From: Triangularia verruculosa
Taxonomy: Eukaryota > Ascomycota > Sordariomycetes > Sordariales > Podosporaceae
Length of the DNA: 64,000 nt
NCBI GenBank assembly: GCA_033296885.1
Contig: MU864013.1
Location: 22,694 to 86,693 of the forward strand
Reading direction: 5' to 3'
Under the pieces are notes generated by a model. That model saw only the letters and a program-made list of their open reading frames with translations. It was not told where the DNA came from and did no database searches. Shown in pieces: positions 1-10,173 of this stretch (its first letter is position 1; each line of letters opens with the position of its first letter). The position numbers and the translations under genes were made by a program.

Positions 1-49
1 TCCAGCATTCACACTTGGGCAGACGCTGACACTCCATTCTGATCCACAG

Positions 50-1134
50 ACCCAGACCCAGGAACCTGGGACTTCTTCCGAAATGGCGTCCAGGTTTACG
101 GTTGCAACCGCGAAGGCTATGGTCAGCCAGCCGCATACTGCTGCCAGTCGGTGTTCACAAGTAAGGAGTGCTGCCGATCGACGTTCATGTTTTCGTTGCC
201 AGGTGCGACCATCGGGGCGGCGAATTCGATCCAGACATATCCACCTCCGCAACAGCCGGCACCATCGCCAAAGCCATCACCAACATCATTTCTGAATCCT
301 CCACCTCCTATACCGGCAAAAACAACTCCTCCTGCCCAAAACCAGAAACCAACCTCACCAGCAACGCCCACACATCAAGAAGTTGCCTCATCAAAGAGCC
401 CCAGCCGCCCACAAGACAGTAGCAACATCAATCGCTATAGCGAGGAAGATCCAGACTTAAATGAAGATTCCAACCCAGGAGCCTCACCTTCCATAACCAA
501 CAGTCCGAACCAAAGCGAGTCTCTACAACCGCTGCCAATCGCTAACATCAGCCCCTCACCCACGACCCTCCCCGATAGAATAGATCCAGTAACCACAATC
601 ATCAACGGCATCACAACCACCATATTCACCTCCCCCACCCCCCGGTCCAACCAACAGTCCTCCCCCACTCCTCCATCAGGACTCTCTGCCTCGGCCAAAA
701 TAGGCGTCATCCTCGGCTCCGTTCTCGGCGTCGTTATCCTCATCCTCATCGCCGTCTTCCTATTCGTCTATCGCCGAGCTCGCGCCTCCCGCCCTTTACC
801 CTCCACCGTGGTTGACGGAGAAGAGGCCAGGATCCCACCATCAAGCCGATCACTCTTTGCTTTCGGAATAGGTAGCACCGGGGAAAGGCTGGGCTCAACA
901 GCAAGTACGGTTGATGTTGGCGAGACTGTGCCAGATGTGGTGGGGAGTAAGCCCGAGCTGGCGGGGGATGATGGGGCATGGATTGAGATGGGATCTAGGG
1001 AGCGAGAAGTGAGGAAGAGTAAAAATGTGGAGGAACTTGATGGTGGGCAGGGGGTTCCGAGGGAGGTGGGGACGTGGGAGAACACACCTGTTGAATTGGA
1101 GGGGTGTCAGGGTAGAAGGGGGATCTTTTGGTGA
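50..1134 (+). CDS. Single-pass cell-surface protein with Cys-rich ectodomain (5' partial)
   Basis: The 3' part of a gene that begins before the window. Bases 1-49 look like the end of an intron (CTGAC branch site at 26-30, CAG acceptor at 47-49), so the visible exon probably starts at 50; an in-frame stop at 40-42 supports this. The exon encodes a short cysteine-rich segment (YGCNREGY, AYCCQS, KECC), then a long Pro/Ser/Thr-rich stalk, one hydrophobic helix (around bases 700-770, beginning IGVILGSVLGVV) followed by basic YRRARA, and an acidic cytoplasmic tail ending at TGA 1132-1134. This layout is common in fungal wall-stress sensor or Mid2-like proteins, but no named domain is recognisable. 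Function is unknown; the topology is inferred. Confidence 0.6.
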
Positions 1135-1515
1135 AAGGTAGTAGAGCGTGGTAGCAAGATATCTTACTATAAAGGATTACCCCTTGCAGATTGAGTCGTT
1201 GTCATCGGACTGGTCCCGAGTTGATGTGGTGTGCCAGCAGTGCATGATTAAGACCCTAACCCTTATCACCAGCTCAGAAGAGAGCTGCTGCCCCGCTTCT
1301 CACCGTCGCTCCAACCACACTTGTTGAAGTGAATCCAAAGGCAACGCGGTTAGCCACCTTCGGTCACCGTCGGATACTTGAAATATTTTCTGCTCGATTT
1401 CTTTAGTCTCGTGCTAATTCAGGGCTTCCACGCGTAGCCAACGTTCTTTGACCGAGCTATTAGCCAAGCCCAAGCCGACAACCCTAACCCGGTCGTGGCT
1501 ACGCGACTCGACAAC
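1135..1515. other. Intergenic, 381 bp
   Basis: Holds the 3' end of the surface-protein gene and the leader of the BTB gene. I see no ORF, RNA gene or repeat. A short CCCTAACCC stretch is telomere-like but isolated. Confidence 0.5.
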
Positions 1516-2410
1516 ATGGATTCCGATAGATTTCTCTCCTCGGACGAGAAACTCCTTGAAACTGGCCTCTTTTCTGACGTCATAGTCAAATGTGGCAGCA
1601 GGGAGTGGAAGCTCCACAAGGCGATTCTATGGTGTGTATCTATCATCTCTCATCTCAGCCCCAGTAGCTAACCCAGTAACCAGCACTCGAAGTGTGTGGT
1701 TCGAGAAGGCTCTGACCGGGCAGTTCGAGGAAGCGACCACTGGCCTTGTCACAATCCACGACTTTGAGCCCGAGGCGGTGGACTGGGTCATCCGCTACAT
1801 CTACACCGGGGTCTGCGACATTGGCACCCTCAAAGGGCCCGAGAAGACGACCAAGACCAACTTTGTCACATCATTCGAAGTCCATAGCATTGCCGATTTC
1901 TTTGCTCTCAACGCACTGGCAAAGATTGCTCTCGATACTTTGACGGCTGAGTTCGACAGCAAGCTCCCCGCCATTCAACTACAACACGAGTCCTGCGAAG
2001 AGTGGCTTCCCGAGCTGTGTGACGCTATTCGCCTGGTCTACGAAGACATTCCCATCACGGATAGAACCGTAACCTCGGTTCGCCAGGCCTTTGTGTCCTT
2101 CATTCACACGGCAAGATACTATTTCATGCAAGAGCATCAATTCACCAAGTTTCTTGACGAGGAAGCTCCGTTGCTGGCTCTGGATCTATTTCGGGCCATG
2201 AGGAACACTGGAGATTTCATTGCCCACCAGCTCGACCCCTACTGCTCGTTCTGCAAGAACAAACCGAGCAGAGCTGAAAAAGGCTACTACACCCACACTG
2301 CACCCGAACCCTTGAAATTGACGGCTTGCTGTTCGAACTGCGCTGTCAAGAAGGACTTTTCCAGTGGCATGCAAGACTGGCTAGGGAAGGATGCTCGTGC
2401 TCTGGGTTAG
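1516..2410 (+). CDS. BTB/POZ domain protein
   Basis: Two exons, 1516-1631 and 1684-2410 (52-nt intron), give 280 residues. The ATG at 1516 opens MDSDRFLSSDEKLLETG. The BTB core follows: LFSDVIVKCG, then WKLHKAILC spanning the splice, a shortened helix TRSVWFEKALTGQFEE, and VIRYIYTGVCD. BTB domains mediate dimerisation and often recruit cullin-3 ligases; fungi have large families of short BTB proteins like this with poorly known roles. The C-terminal part has several cysteines (YCSFCKN and ACCSNCA), possibly a small metal site. The gene is convergent with the kinase gene downstream. The intron is well supported because joining restores the canonical HKAILC sequence; the function is not known. 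Confidence 0.85.
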
Positions 2411-2755
2411 AGAAGTTCCTCATGGCTAGTTTGAAATTGGTACAGTTTTGTTCCTGCTGTCTAGGCTCATCAATTCCTTGCTGCTAATTCATCTCGAAAG
2501 TACCGTAAATACAAGGAGAAAAGAGATCAGGTATGTTGATGCCAATCCTGGTTTCTCTGGGCCCATCGGCTTCATGTTTTCTCATTGCCATGCCCCGTGG
2601 CGAGCACAGTGTTTGTTATTGATGGATCGGAACGGCCAAGTACTGATAATCCTGGATTGCTGCATGCGATGGAGCAGGACGTAAGTTGTTGGGAAGCACC
2701 CAGCCGTAAAAACTAGCGGGTTCGGTGATCAGAACGGGAAGGTCGACGGAGCTGG
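2411..2755. other. Intergenic between convergent genes, 345 bp
   Basis: Only the 3' flanks of the BTB and kinase genes. A 78-codon frame here has no protein-like features and was not called. Confidence 0.5.
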
Positions 2756-3467
2756 TCAGGCTGCCAGAACAGATCCCAAGACACCAACAAAGGCCTCGAA
2801 AGAGTCATCAATGCTGCCGCTACTGTCGATCTACGTCACGAATGAGTTAACCTCACTTCACCACAGATAGAGACGGACATACCTCAACCGAAATGCCTTT
2901 GCTCTTGTATTTCTCAATCACCCCAGGAAATTCGTTCTCATGCTGGCCGTATCTCTTCTCAAACAGTGACCCGTCATCCGTCCCCCTCTTCCGCTCAATA
3001 AACCTTTCCCGCAGCACCTCCTTTGGACACGCAAAATAAATGACCAGGTCGGGGAACTCCTCAGATCCGGAAGAGGCCATGGCGTTTCGGGCAGCTGCCT
3101 CTTGCTCCAAACTACGCGGAAACCCGTCCAACAGAACAACTTTCTTTCCGGATGAACCACGGGGGAGACTGTCAAGATGTGACTTCAGAATAGGCACCAG
3201 CTCGTTCCCAGGAAGCACTGTCCCCGCAGCAATATGGCCATTGATATCGGGACCAGAGGACATTCCCCGAAGCAAATCACCGACCGAGACGTGGTGAACG
3301 CAGCCATGGAACCGAGGGTCTTGTACAAGCCTCTTGCACAGTGTGCCCTTTCCAGAAGCGGGGGCTCCTGCCGTTGAATGAGGTTGTCAGTGGGAAGTTC
3401 AGTGACTTGAAGCGCTTGAAGAGAGGAACACACCAAGTACAGAGATGATGTAGTCGGCAGGATCCAT
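2756..3467 (-). CDS. Nucleoside monophosphate kinase (adenylate/UMP-CMP kinase family)
   Basis: Three exons on the minus strand (3434-3467, 2883-3367, 2756-2830) give 197 residues, the usual size of UMP-CMP or short adenylate kinases. The first splice rebuilds the P-loop GAPASGKGT at residues 12-20; the NMP-binding segment has VGDLLRG and DGFPRSLEQ (around 92-100), and a short LID follows (RERFIERKRG...). The third exon ends GVLGSVLAA. The family transfers a phosphate from ATP to an NMP, mainly in the cytosol. Sequence alone does not settle AMP, CMP or UMP preference. The gene lies head to head with a viperin-like gene across a 262-bp promoter, suggesting co-expression and that its product feeds nucleotide to viperin (inference). 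All splice phases close correctly. Confidence 0.88.
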
Positions 3468-3729
3468 CCTGACTGTTTGTGGATGAGTTGAGAGTGAGGC
3501 CGGAGGTAAGGTATGGATCTTGATGGATGGCAGCGGAGATGCAGTTATCTCAGGGTGGGGGTTTCCTGCAAGCGCTTGCTTGCAGTCGGTAGAAGAAGCA
3601 GCGGTTGGATGGCGAGGCCAAAGAGCTAGTTGGAACGTAAATAGAGGCCCCGCCCACCACCTCTGTTTGCTGGCACAACACTGAGCCAACAAAGAGCAAC
3701 ACTTTCAGTGAAGGAAACGACCAATCAGC
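3468..3729. promoter_or_regulatory. Shared divergent promoter of viperin-like and NMP-kinase genes
   Basis: The start codons of the two genes are 262 bp apart and point away from each other, so this segment must hold both promoters and both 5' leaders. No clear TATA box is seen on either strand. Co-regulation is inferred from the arrangement. Confidence 0.6.
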
Positions 3730-4776
3730 ATGGCCAACGGAATCGTCAGATCACTCCTCGGATCCCCAGGCTCCTGGGTACTCATCATCTCATCAGTGCT
3801 CCTCACCATCGCACTCATCTCCTTCCCCTCGGCCGTCCGAGCCGCCCGCCGACGCCTAAACAAATCGCCCATTCCGGTCTCGGTCAACTACTTTTTCTCT
3901 CGCAAATGCAACAAAGAATGCGGCTTCTGCTTTCACACGGCCAAAACCTCGTATGTACTCTCCCAGGATGAAGCCCATCGTGGCCTGCGCCTTCTCAAAG
4001 AGGCCGGCATGGACAAGCTCAACATTGCCGGTGGAGAGCCATTCCTCTACCCAAAGTTTCTCGGCGCCATGCTCCGCTACTGCAAGGAGAGCCTGCACCT
4101 CAAATCTGTCTCGATTGTCACCAATGGCAGCAAGGTCACGGAGAACTTCCTGAAGGAATTCGGCCAGTACATCGACATCTTAGCCGTGTCTTGCGACTCG
4201 ATGAACGAAAAGACCAATATTGCCATTGGCCGAGGTGATGGCAACAATGTGAAGCAGCTGTTCCGCATCCGAGACTGGTGCCGCAAGTACAACATCAAGT
4301 TCAAGCTCAACACGGTCGTGTGCCGTCTCAACTTCAACGAGGACATGTTCGACATGGTGTCTGAGCTGGCCCCCTTCCGCTGGAAGGTGTTTCAGGTGTT
4401 GATGGTCCGTGGAGAGAACGATTCGGAGGATACGCTACGGGATGTACGGAAATGGGAGACCGCCGATGAAGAGTTTGCCGTGTTTTGCGACCGTCACCGC
4501 GCCATCCCGGCTTTTATCCCTGAGGATAACAAGGTGATGGCGTCGTCGTATCTCCTTGTTGACGAGTACATGCGGTTCATGGATAAGGGCAGTGGGAAGT
4601 TGGTCGAGTCAGAATCGATTCTAGATGTGGGGGTCGAGAAAGCATTGGCACAGGTCCGCTGGGATCATGAAGCTTTCCTGGAACGTGGGAGTATCTATGA
4701 CTGGACCAAAGAGATGTCCATGCCGGAGAAGCCGACGGCTCAAGAGTTGGTTGCTGGTGGGTCGTTGGATTGGTGA
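3730..4776 (+). CDS. RSAD2: Viperin-like radical SAM enzyme
   Basis: One exon, 348 residues, the length expected for viperin. A hydrophobic N-terminal helix (residues about 15-32, WVLIISSVLLTIALISF) could anchor it to ER or lipid-droplet membrane. The radical-SAM cluster motif is C60-x3-C64-x2-C67 within NKECGFCFHTAKTS, followed by the SAM-binding GGEPF loop, VTNGSKV, the conserved IGRG.G segment, KLNTVV and RWKVFQVL. The protein ends in LDW; a C-terminal Trp in animal viperin is needed for Fe-S cluster delivery by the CIA machinery. Animal viperin converts CTP to ddhCTP, a viral polymerase chain terminator; prokaryotic homologues use CTP, UTP or GTP. Which nucleotide this fungal protein uses cannot be read here. 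Its divergent neighbour is a nucleotide kinase, as in vertebrate RSAD2-CMPK2 loci. Confidence 0.93.
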   Translation: MANGIVRSLLGSPGSWVLIISSVLLTIALISFPSAVRAARRRLNKSPIPVSVNYFFSRKCNKECGFCFHTAKTSYVLSQDEAHRGLRLLKEAGMDKLNIAGGEPFLYPKFLGAMLRYCKESLHLKSVSIVTNGSKVTENFLKEFGQYIDILAVSCDSMNEKTNIAIGRGDGNNVKQLFRIRDWCRKYNIKFKLNTVVCRLNFNEDMFDMVSELAPFRWKVFQVLMVRGENDSEDTLRDVRKWETADEEFAVFCDRHRAIPAFIPEDNKVMASSYLLVDEYMRFMDKGSGKLVESESILDVGVEKALAQVRWDHEAFLERGSIYDWTKEMSMPEKPTAQELVAGGSLDW

Positions 4777-4869
4777 TCAAGGTCCATGACTAGGCGAGTG
4801 GTACAAAAGAGGTTTCTGCGGATGACTTACAATTAGGCGTTGGCATGATGCCGGCTCAAGGCAATCAAC

Positions 4870-4927
4870 TGTGAAGATATATACCACCTTACCTACCCTG
4901 TGGGTAGGATGTCCTTTTAGTCCCACA
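4870..4927 (+). repeat. Left terminal direct repeat of TRIM
   Basis: 58 bp with an internal hairpin (CCTACC...GGGTAGG). It matches 5404-5460 over its whole length with few differences. Preceded directly by TCAAC. Confidence 0.75.
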
Positions 4928-5008
4928 GTTATGAGCCCTTGGTGAGCGCAGTAGTTAAATTCCACATTCCTAGCTGCGTATGATTAGGTACTTGGAACAC
5001 CACAGAGG

Positions 5009-5184
5009 TACGTTCTGGACTAAAAAACTGGCACTGCGAGTGGGAATGTAGTATTTACAGATAATTGATAGGCTGTAAAAGATCGTTAATAGGCCTTCAA
5101 AGGTATCGATAATACATTAAAAGATAGTAATAGGCCCTAAGAAGATAGTTAATAGGCCTTTTCTAGTAATCTTAAGGCGTGATC
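5009..5184 (+). repeat. Dispersed repeat, copy A (TRIM core)
   Basis: About 175 bp made largely of imperfect units resembling AAGATAGTTAATAGGCCT. It aligns along its length with 51173-51348. Many differences are transitions, for example CACGTCC in the other copy against TACGTTC here, the direction expected if this copy had suffered repeat-induced point mutation. Confidence 0.7.
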
Positions 5185-5403
5185 CTGGCTTGCAGTACTA
5201 ATTATTTTGTCCACGGCGTAAGAGGTTAGGGTTCGATTTACGGTCCGACTAATTCTTAAATTGATCTAAGCTTCACGGAGGACCTACAAGGTGATAAAGA
5301 AGCGAGGTAGAATTGGAAAAATAGTGACGGCGTGAACACAAATTAATAAGGGTGGTACGAATTGCCCCAGCCCTCCAGGCAAGCCTAAAGGCCTGAGGGG
5401 GCA

Positions 5404-5460
5404 TGTGAAAATATATACACCCTACCTACCCTGTAGGTAGGATGTCCTTTTGGTTCCACA
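5404..5460 (+). repeat. Right terminal direct repeat of TRIM
   Basis: 57 bp, TGTGAAAATATA...TTCCACA, with the same internal CCTACC/GGTAGG hairpin as the left copy. Followed directly by the TCAAC duplication. Confidence 0.75.
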
Positions 5461-5647
5461 TCAACCCCTTATAACTAAGGTACCCTATGCGTAAGTCTGG
5501 AAGCGGTAAACTGCTTCCCAATGGCTAGAAAGAACATGTCACGTCAAAACACGAGTGATCGAGAAGGCATGCATTATCGATATGTACAAAGCTATGTAGT
5601 ATAATTACATACTACCTTATTCTCTACAGTAGACTTCACACCTGCGC

Positions 5648-6328
5648 TTAGGTGTAGAGGCATTCAGACTGGTCAGTCTTGACAACGTTGGAGAGGTCAG
5701 ATCCGAGAAGACCAGCGCGGGCAATCCAACCCTGAATTTCCCGTTAGACCCAAAGATACCAACGGCGAAAAAAAGGGCCCGGGGCTACTCACATCGAGAA
5801 CCTTCTCGTCGGGGTGCTGATCCCTACTCAGGATGAACAGGGTGCTGAAATTGTTGCTCTGAACGAGCGAGAACTCGCCAGTGTAGTCTATTTAGGTCAG
5901 CCCCCTTCGTTTCAAATTTCATATTCATAACGATTGAACTCACCCTGGACGATATAATTTGGTCCGGGGCAATCAGGGGGCCTCTCGTTGGGGAACTGCA
6001 CACGGAACACGCCGGTGGCACCGTACTGAGGCGCGGCAAGAGAAGCCGCGCCAACGATGTTGACAGCCCGGGTGCCAGCCTGGCAGGTGTTGTTGACAGC
6101 GATGCTGCCGTCATCATTGAGGCCGTACTGGGCAAATGTGCACTTGCAGTCGCGATTGTAAGGAGCGATGGTGCCGGCAACCTGGTACCAGCGTCCGAGG
6201 TAGCTGGTGACGTTGAAGCCCGGGTCCGGGGCGGGATAGTAGCAGCTGCCGTCCCAGAGGGCAGGCACAGCATTGCTGGCAGCGGCGGCCGTGGCTAAAA
6301 GGAGAGAGAGGACGGCGGAGGAGCGCAT
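5648..6328 (-). CDS. Secreted lipocalin
   Basis: Three exons (5944-6328, 5793-5887, 5648-5731) give 187 residues. The ATG at 6328 opens a clear signal peptide (MRSSAVLSLLLATAAAA); an in-frame ATG at 6445 would bury it and is not preferred. The lipocalin hallmark GxW appears as YLGRWYQVAG (residues 43-52), followed by a CKCTFAQYGL strand and, after splicing, DYTGEFSLVQ and LFILSR strands; the C-terminal Cys in QSECLYT could pair with an upstream Cys. Lipocalins are eight-stranded barrels that carry small hydrophobic ligands. An apoD/Blc-like role in lipid binding outside the cell is inferred; the ligand is unknown. All splice phases close. Confidence 0.85.
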
Positions 6329-7693
6329 GTTGGCAGACTGATATCTGGTGGAGTGTGAGAAGCCAGGTGATGAACAGCAGGGAATGTTTCGGTTTGTGGC
6401 AACACAATAGTTCTTATAATTGAGAAGAGCTCTCGCTCTCGGCATCGTGCATTGCTATGGTGGATGACATTGTGGTGTGCTCTGGCGCCATGGATGCCAG
6501 GAACAAACAGCCGACTCTCTTCAGTCAGTACCTGATCTCGACGTCACAGGCCGGTGACGAGTATACCTGAACCAACAGCATAATTATTACAGTGTAAGTA
6601 GCCTTAAAAAGTGTCAAGCCGGCAGTTCACCTTCATTGTAGAACCAGATGCCGGGTTTTGCTGCAGGCGATCTCTGGGCAATTTCGCCGCCCTTTTCCCA
6701 GGACATTGTCGATCCGATCGGACTGGGGATCCAGCCGATGGTGAGATCGGCCCGCCCCCGTCAAAACTCGTGGGAATCGGGGCTTTGCAGGTACGTCAGC
6801 GACCGAGATTCCACAACCGAGGCAGTGCCCGTCCGGTTACGTTCTTGTTGACATTGCGATGCCACACAAACGGGTGCTTTCTAAGCTTTTGTAATGCATG
6901 GAGGTAGACGGTAATGGGTTGGGGTTGCAGGCGATATATTAATGTCTGCTCTCCCTGCGGAATCAATCCATGTCGCATGATGGATGTGATCGCGACTTCT
7001 TGCTTATGGAATCATTTGATCATCGTGGGCCCTGTCAGCTTGACCGGATCTCCAGGTATTTGAATCAAGATCGAAGGGACCCACCTGTTCCACAAAAAGA
7101 GTACACAATGCTCGTGTCCATAGATATGGACAATGGTTCTCTTACATTGGTGATCTAACTATTTACCATCTGAGATACCCCCTTCCCGTGGCGCCTGTGA
7201 TGCTTTGGAACCCCCGTTCCTCCCTCAAGCCACAGTCATGACTCCATTCCAGCATAGTTGTCCTCGGAAGGCGAATGGAACTTCCATCTTTGCCGATATA
7301 AGGTGACTTGTTGAATGCTAGGGTATACGTGTTTTCTGCCCGCGCGAAGTGGTGTCTATCGGCAAGATCTAATCATGGGTTTGGTCAACATATCCATAAT
7401 TGGTGTAGCATCGATCCGACTCTTCACCCCGGCGTTGTTGAACTTTGGAATGGAAGTGTACATCCTCGCGTTTTGTCCCCCATACACAAAGGGTGGCAGT
7501 TCTTATGGCTGTAGATGTTGCTCAGGAACTCGGCTGCTCCGTGGGCGTGATTGGACAAGCCATGTTGAAGCTGAGCTGACTGATATCGTGATTACCCCGC
7601 ATAGCCTGATCGCTTTGGAAAAGGTTGTGTTGGAGAGGGCTTTAGTGAAGATAACCTCGCTTGCACTTTTCACCCTCCAAATCAAGGTGCAAC
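6329..7693. other. Intergenic, 1.36 kb
   Basis: Divergent upstream region of the lipocalin (minus) and the FAD monooxygenase (plus). A minus-strand TATAAGA-like site lies near 6412-6419. Short frames around 7315-7750 do not resemble known proteins and overlap the monooxygenase start. No RNA gene or repeat recognised. Confidence 0.45.
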
Positions 7694-9259
7694 ATGGGAT
7701 CCACCGCCCCCGTACCAGACGAAAGAGTGTTGATAGTCGGAGCCGGTAGGGACTTGACAAAGCTGCCGTTGTCTAGCAAGCCCATGAGCTGTGATGCTAA
7801 TTTGAGTGTCAACTCACAGGCTCATCAGGGTTGTTGATTGCCCAAATCCTCAAAAAGGTACCTACATTCCTCAACTACAGGGAGAATGGTATGTCCTCTG
7901 ATGACGAGTGCAACAGGCCGGCATCCCTGTGACAGTCTTCGAACAAGACACCTCACCCACCTCTCGCCCGCGGGACTGGAACTTTGGCATCTACTGGGCC
8001 CAATCCCGTCTGGAAGAATGCCTTCCTCTAGACCTCCATCAACTCATCAAAACAGCCCAGACAGACCCCAACTATGAGGCCTCCCCAGAAGAGACGCTGA
8101 ACATCTTCAACGGCCACACTGGCGAGTTGATGAATAGTCTTCCTGCCCCGTACAGCATGCGAATTCGGCGCAGGCCATGGTTGGAGCTCCTCAAGACTGG
8201 GATCGATGTGCGCTACGGAAAGAAGCTCGCGTCTGTGTCTGTGACCAATTCGAGTGTGTCAGCGATATTCAGTGATGGGACGTTGGAAACTGGGACTTTG
8301 CTTATCGGCGCAGAGGGAGCGCACAGCCCGACTCGCGAGTTTCTGTTCCGGTCTTCGCCTCAGGATGGGGAATTGCTGAGCTGTCCGGTTGTAACTACAG
8401 CCACGCTGGCGAAGTTTCCTCCGGATATTGCCGCGGAGCTCACGAAGTTGCATCCTAGGCATGTGATCACTCTTGATCCAGCGGGGATGTTCGTTTGGAT
8501 TGGGGGTTTGTGTTCTGCCAACACAGAAGCTCGTGGGAAGGAAGCTGACAGTACCCAGTTCATGACCGCACACCTACTGACTGCACGTACATGATCCTGA
8601 TTAGCTGGCACTCGCCCGACGACACTGGATTGCGGGAGGGGGGCAGTGAAGCTATTTTGGCCGACTTGAAGTCTCGGGCTAAGAAATTAGCGTTTCCGTT
8701 CAAGGATGCTATCCAAAGTGTGCCGGAGGGGACTAGGGCTTGGTATGCTGCCCTCGACACCCTGACGAAAAGGTGCTGTGCTAAGATAGGTGACAAAGGC
8801 ATGCTCGTCTGTCATACTGGCCGACCAAACCATGGGACAACCTGAACGGGAAGGTGACGCTGGCTGGCGATGCAGCGCATCCCATGACCTTTCGTACGTG
8901 GTTCGAAGTGATGCACGGCTCAAAGTGTTAGCTGACAAGCAGTAGATCGTGGCCAAGGTCTAGGGAATACCATAGCTGATGCCGCTGAGTTCCAGGCTTG
9001 CCTGTCATGCTCCAACAACAACCTCGCTGAAGCGGTGACGAATTATGAGAGGGAGATGTGGGTTAGGGGGCTCGAGGCTGTGAAGGTTAACCTCGAGAAC
9101 ACCAATGCGTTGCATGACTGGAAAAAGGTGCTGCAGAGTCCGTTCTACAAGGCAGGTATCAGAAGAGATGCAGAGGTTGGCGCGAGCGATCAAGGGGTTC
9201 CGGTAGACGAGCAGGGGAAGGCCGAGCATGGGAAGGGCAATGAGCTTTTTGAGGACTGA
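7694..9259 (+). CDS. FAD-dependent monooxygenase (aromatic hydroxylase type) 1
   Basis: Six exons (7694-7745, 7820-7857, 7917-8505, 8559-8742, 8799-8893, 8946-9259) give 423 residues with every phase closing. The FAD-binding GAGSSG lies at residues 16-21. The central NAD(P)H/FAD motif reads GAEGAHS (about 161-167), with Glu where GADG is usual. The C-terminal GDAAHPMTFHRGQGLGN (from about 311) is assembled across the last intron. Such class A flavoproteins hydroxylate aromatic or polyketide substrates using NAD(P)H and O2. The substrate is not predictable. A second FAD monooxygenase lies about 1.2 kb downstream with a phosphatase gene between, so a small metabolic cluster is possible. The exact C-terminus after LHDWKKVLQS is less certain. 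Confidence 0.85.
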
Positions 9260-9504
9260 GACAGTTCATGGCGAGCGCTGCGTGCTTGTATACCTACGTC
9301 ATTCCCGACCCCAGCGCCAAACCCCGCCAACAAGTGTCAGGTAGTTATGATTCCACAACTCGGCCAAAACATGCTGTCATTCATTCCCAGCATCTCTATT
9401 TGCTGCCTCCTGTCTCTGCCCAGAGTCGCGTCAAACCGCCCCGGTATTTTGTTCTTACTGGAAGCGGCAATTCCTAAACACAGTCTCCTATTCTTCCCCC
9501 CACA

Positions 9505-10173
9505 ATGACGCATCCGACCAACACCCACGAAAACATTTCCATCTCGCAGATCGAACCGAATCTCTATCTCGGCAACATCGGCGCTTCATATTCCATCACC
9601 TGTTTGATCTCGCACGGCATCACGGCCATCGTCTCGCTCTCGGGCGTTCGCCATCCAGAGTGGTCGCGCCCGGCGAACAGGACGCTGGTGCCGAAGGAGA
9701 ATCACTACCAGTTTATCCCCTGCGACGACAGTCCTGTGCAGGACATTCTGTTTTGTCTAGACGACATTTGCGACTTTATCGACCATCACATCGGTGTGCC
9801 AAGTGTGCAGCAGATTCTGTCAGAAGTCAAGCCGGGAGAGGACGGGGAGGATGTCTTGGCGAGGGAGATGGGCAGGAGTAGGAAGGTGCTGGTTCACTGC
9901 GATGAGGGGGTTTCGAGGAGTCCGGCCATTGTCATCGCGTATTTGATGAGGAAGGACAAGAGGAGCCTGAAAGGGGCGATGAAGGATGTGAAGAGGAGGA
10001 GGGGGTGTGTCAGGCCAAATCGGAATTTTGTGGAGCAGCTTAAGGTGTGGGAAAAGACGGGGTATAAAGTCTGGGAGGACAAGGAGAAGGAGGTGCCGAC
10101 GGAGGAATATAAGTGGTGGTTGGAGAAGCGGGATAAGAAGGTCATGGATGAGGTTTGTCTGTCGGATGTATGA
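9505..10173 (+). CDS. Dual-specificity protein phosphatase
   Basis: One exon, 222 residues, start ATG 9505. The signature HCDEGVSRS gives catalytic Cys132 and Arg138 (HCx5R); the general acid is probably one of the aspartates in PCDDSPVQD about 55 residues upstream. The N-terminal strand ISQIEPNLYLGN is the usual DSP opening, and AYLMRKDK and RPNRNFVEQL follow the loop as in VH1/DUSP12-like enzymes. DSPs dephosphorylate Ser/Thr and Tyr of MAP kinases and other targets. A Lys/Glu/Trp-rich tail of some 40 residues follows the domain. The regulatory target is unknown. Confidence 0.92.
   Translation: MTHPTNTHENISISQIEPNLYLGNIGASYSITCLISHGITAIVSLSGVRHPEWSRPANRTLVPKENHYQFIPCDDSPVQDILFCLDDICDFIDHHIGVPSVQQILSEVKPGEDGEDVLAREMGRSRKVLVHCDEGVSRSPAIVIAYLMRKDKRSLKGAMKDVKRRRGCVRPNRNFVEQLKVWEKTGYKVWEDKEKEVPTEEYKWWLEKRDKKVMDEVCLSDV

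Larger units (their letters stand above)
4870..5460. mobile_element. TRIM-like miniature LTR element
   Basis: A 591-bp segment bounded by near-identical direct repeats of 58 and 57 bp that start TGTGAA and end CCACA, as LTRs do (TG...CA). The element is flanked by a perfect 5-bp duplication TCAAC (4865-4869 and 5461-5465), the usual LTR target-site duplication. Just before the right repeat is a purine-rich GAGGGGG tract, placed like a polypurine tract. No coding capacity is visible inside. This fits a terminal-repeat retrotransposon in miniature, mobilised in trans. The strand is not assigned firmly, although the purine tract favours plus. Confidence 0.72.

Noticed and set aside
1250..1262. 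Telomere-like CCCTAACCC (also near 1480, 24015 and 62660)
   Set aside because: Single short copies, not tandem arrays; no sign of a chromosome end.
7315..7749. 144-codon plus-strand frame before the first FAD monooxygenase
   Set aside because: Overlaps the monooxygenase start in another frame and has no domain.
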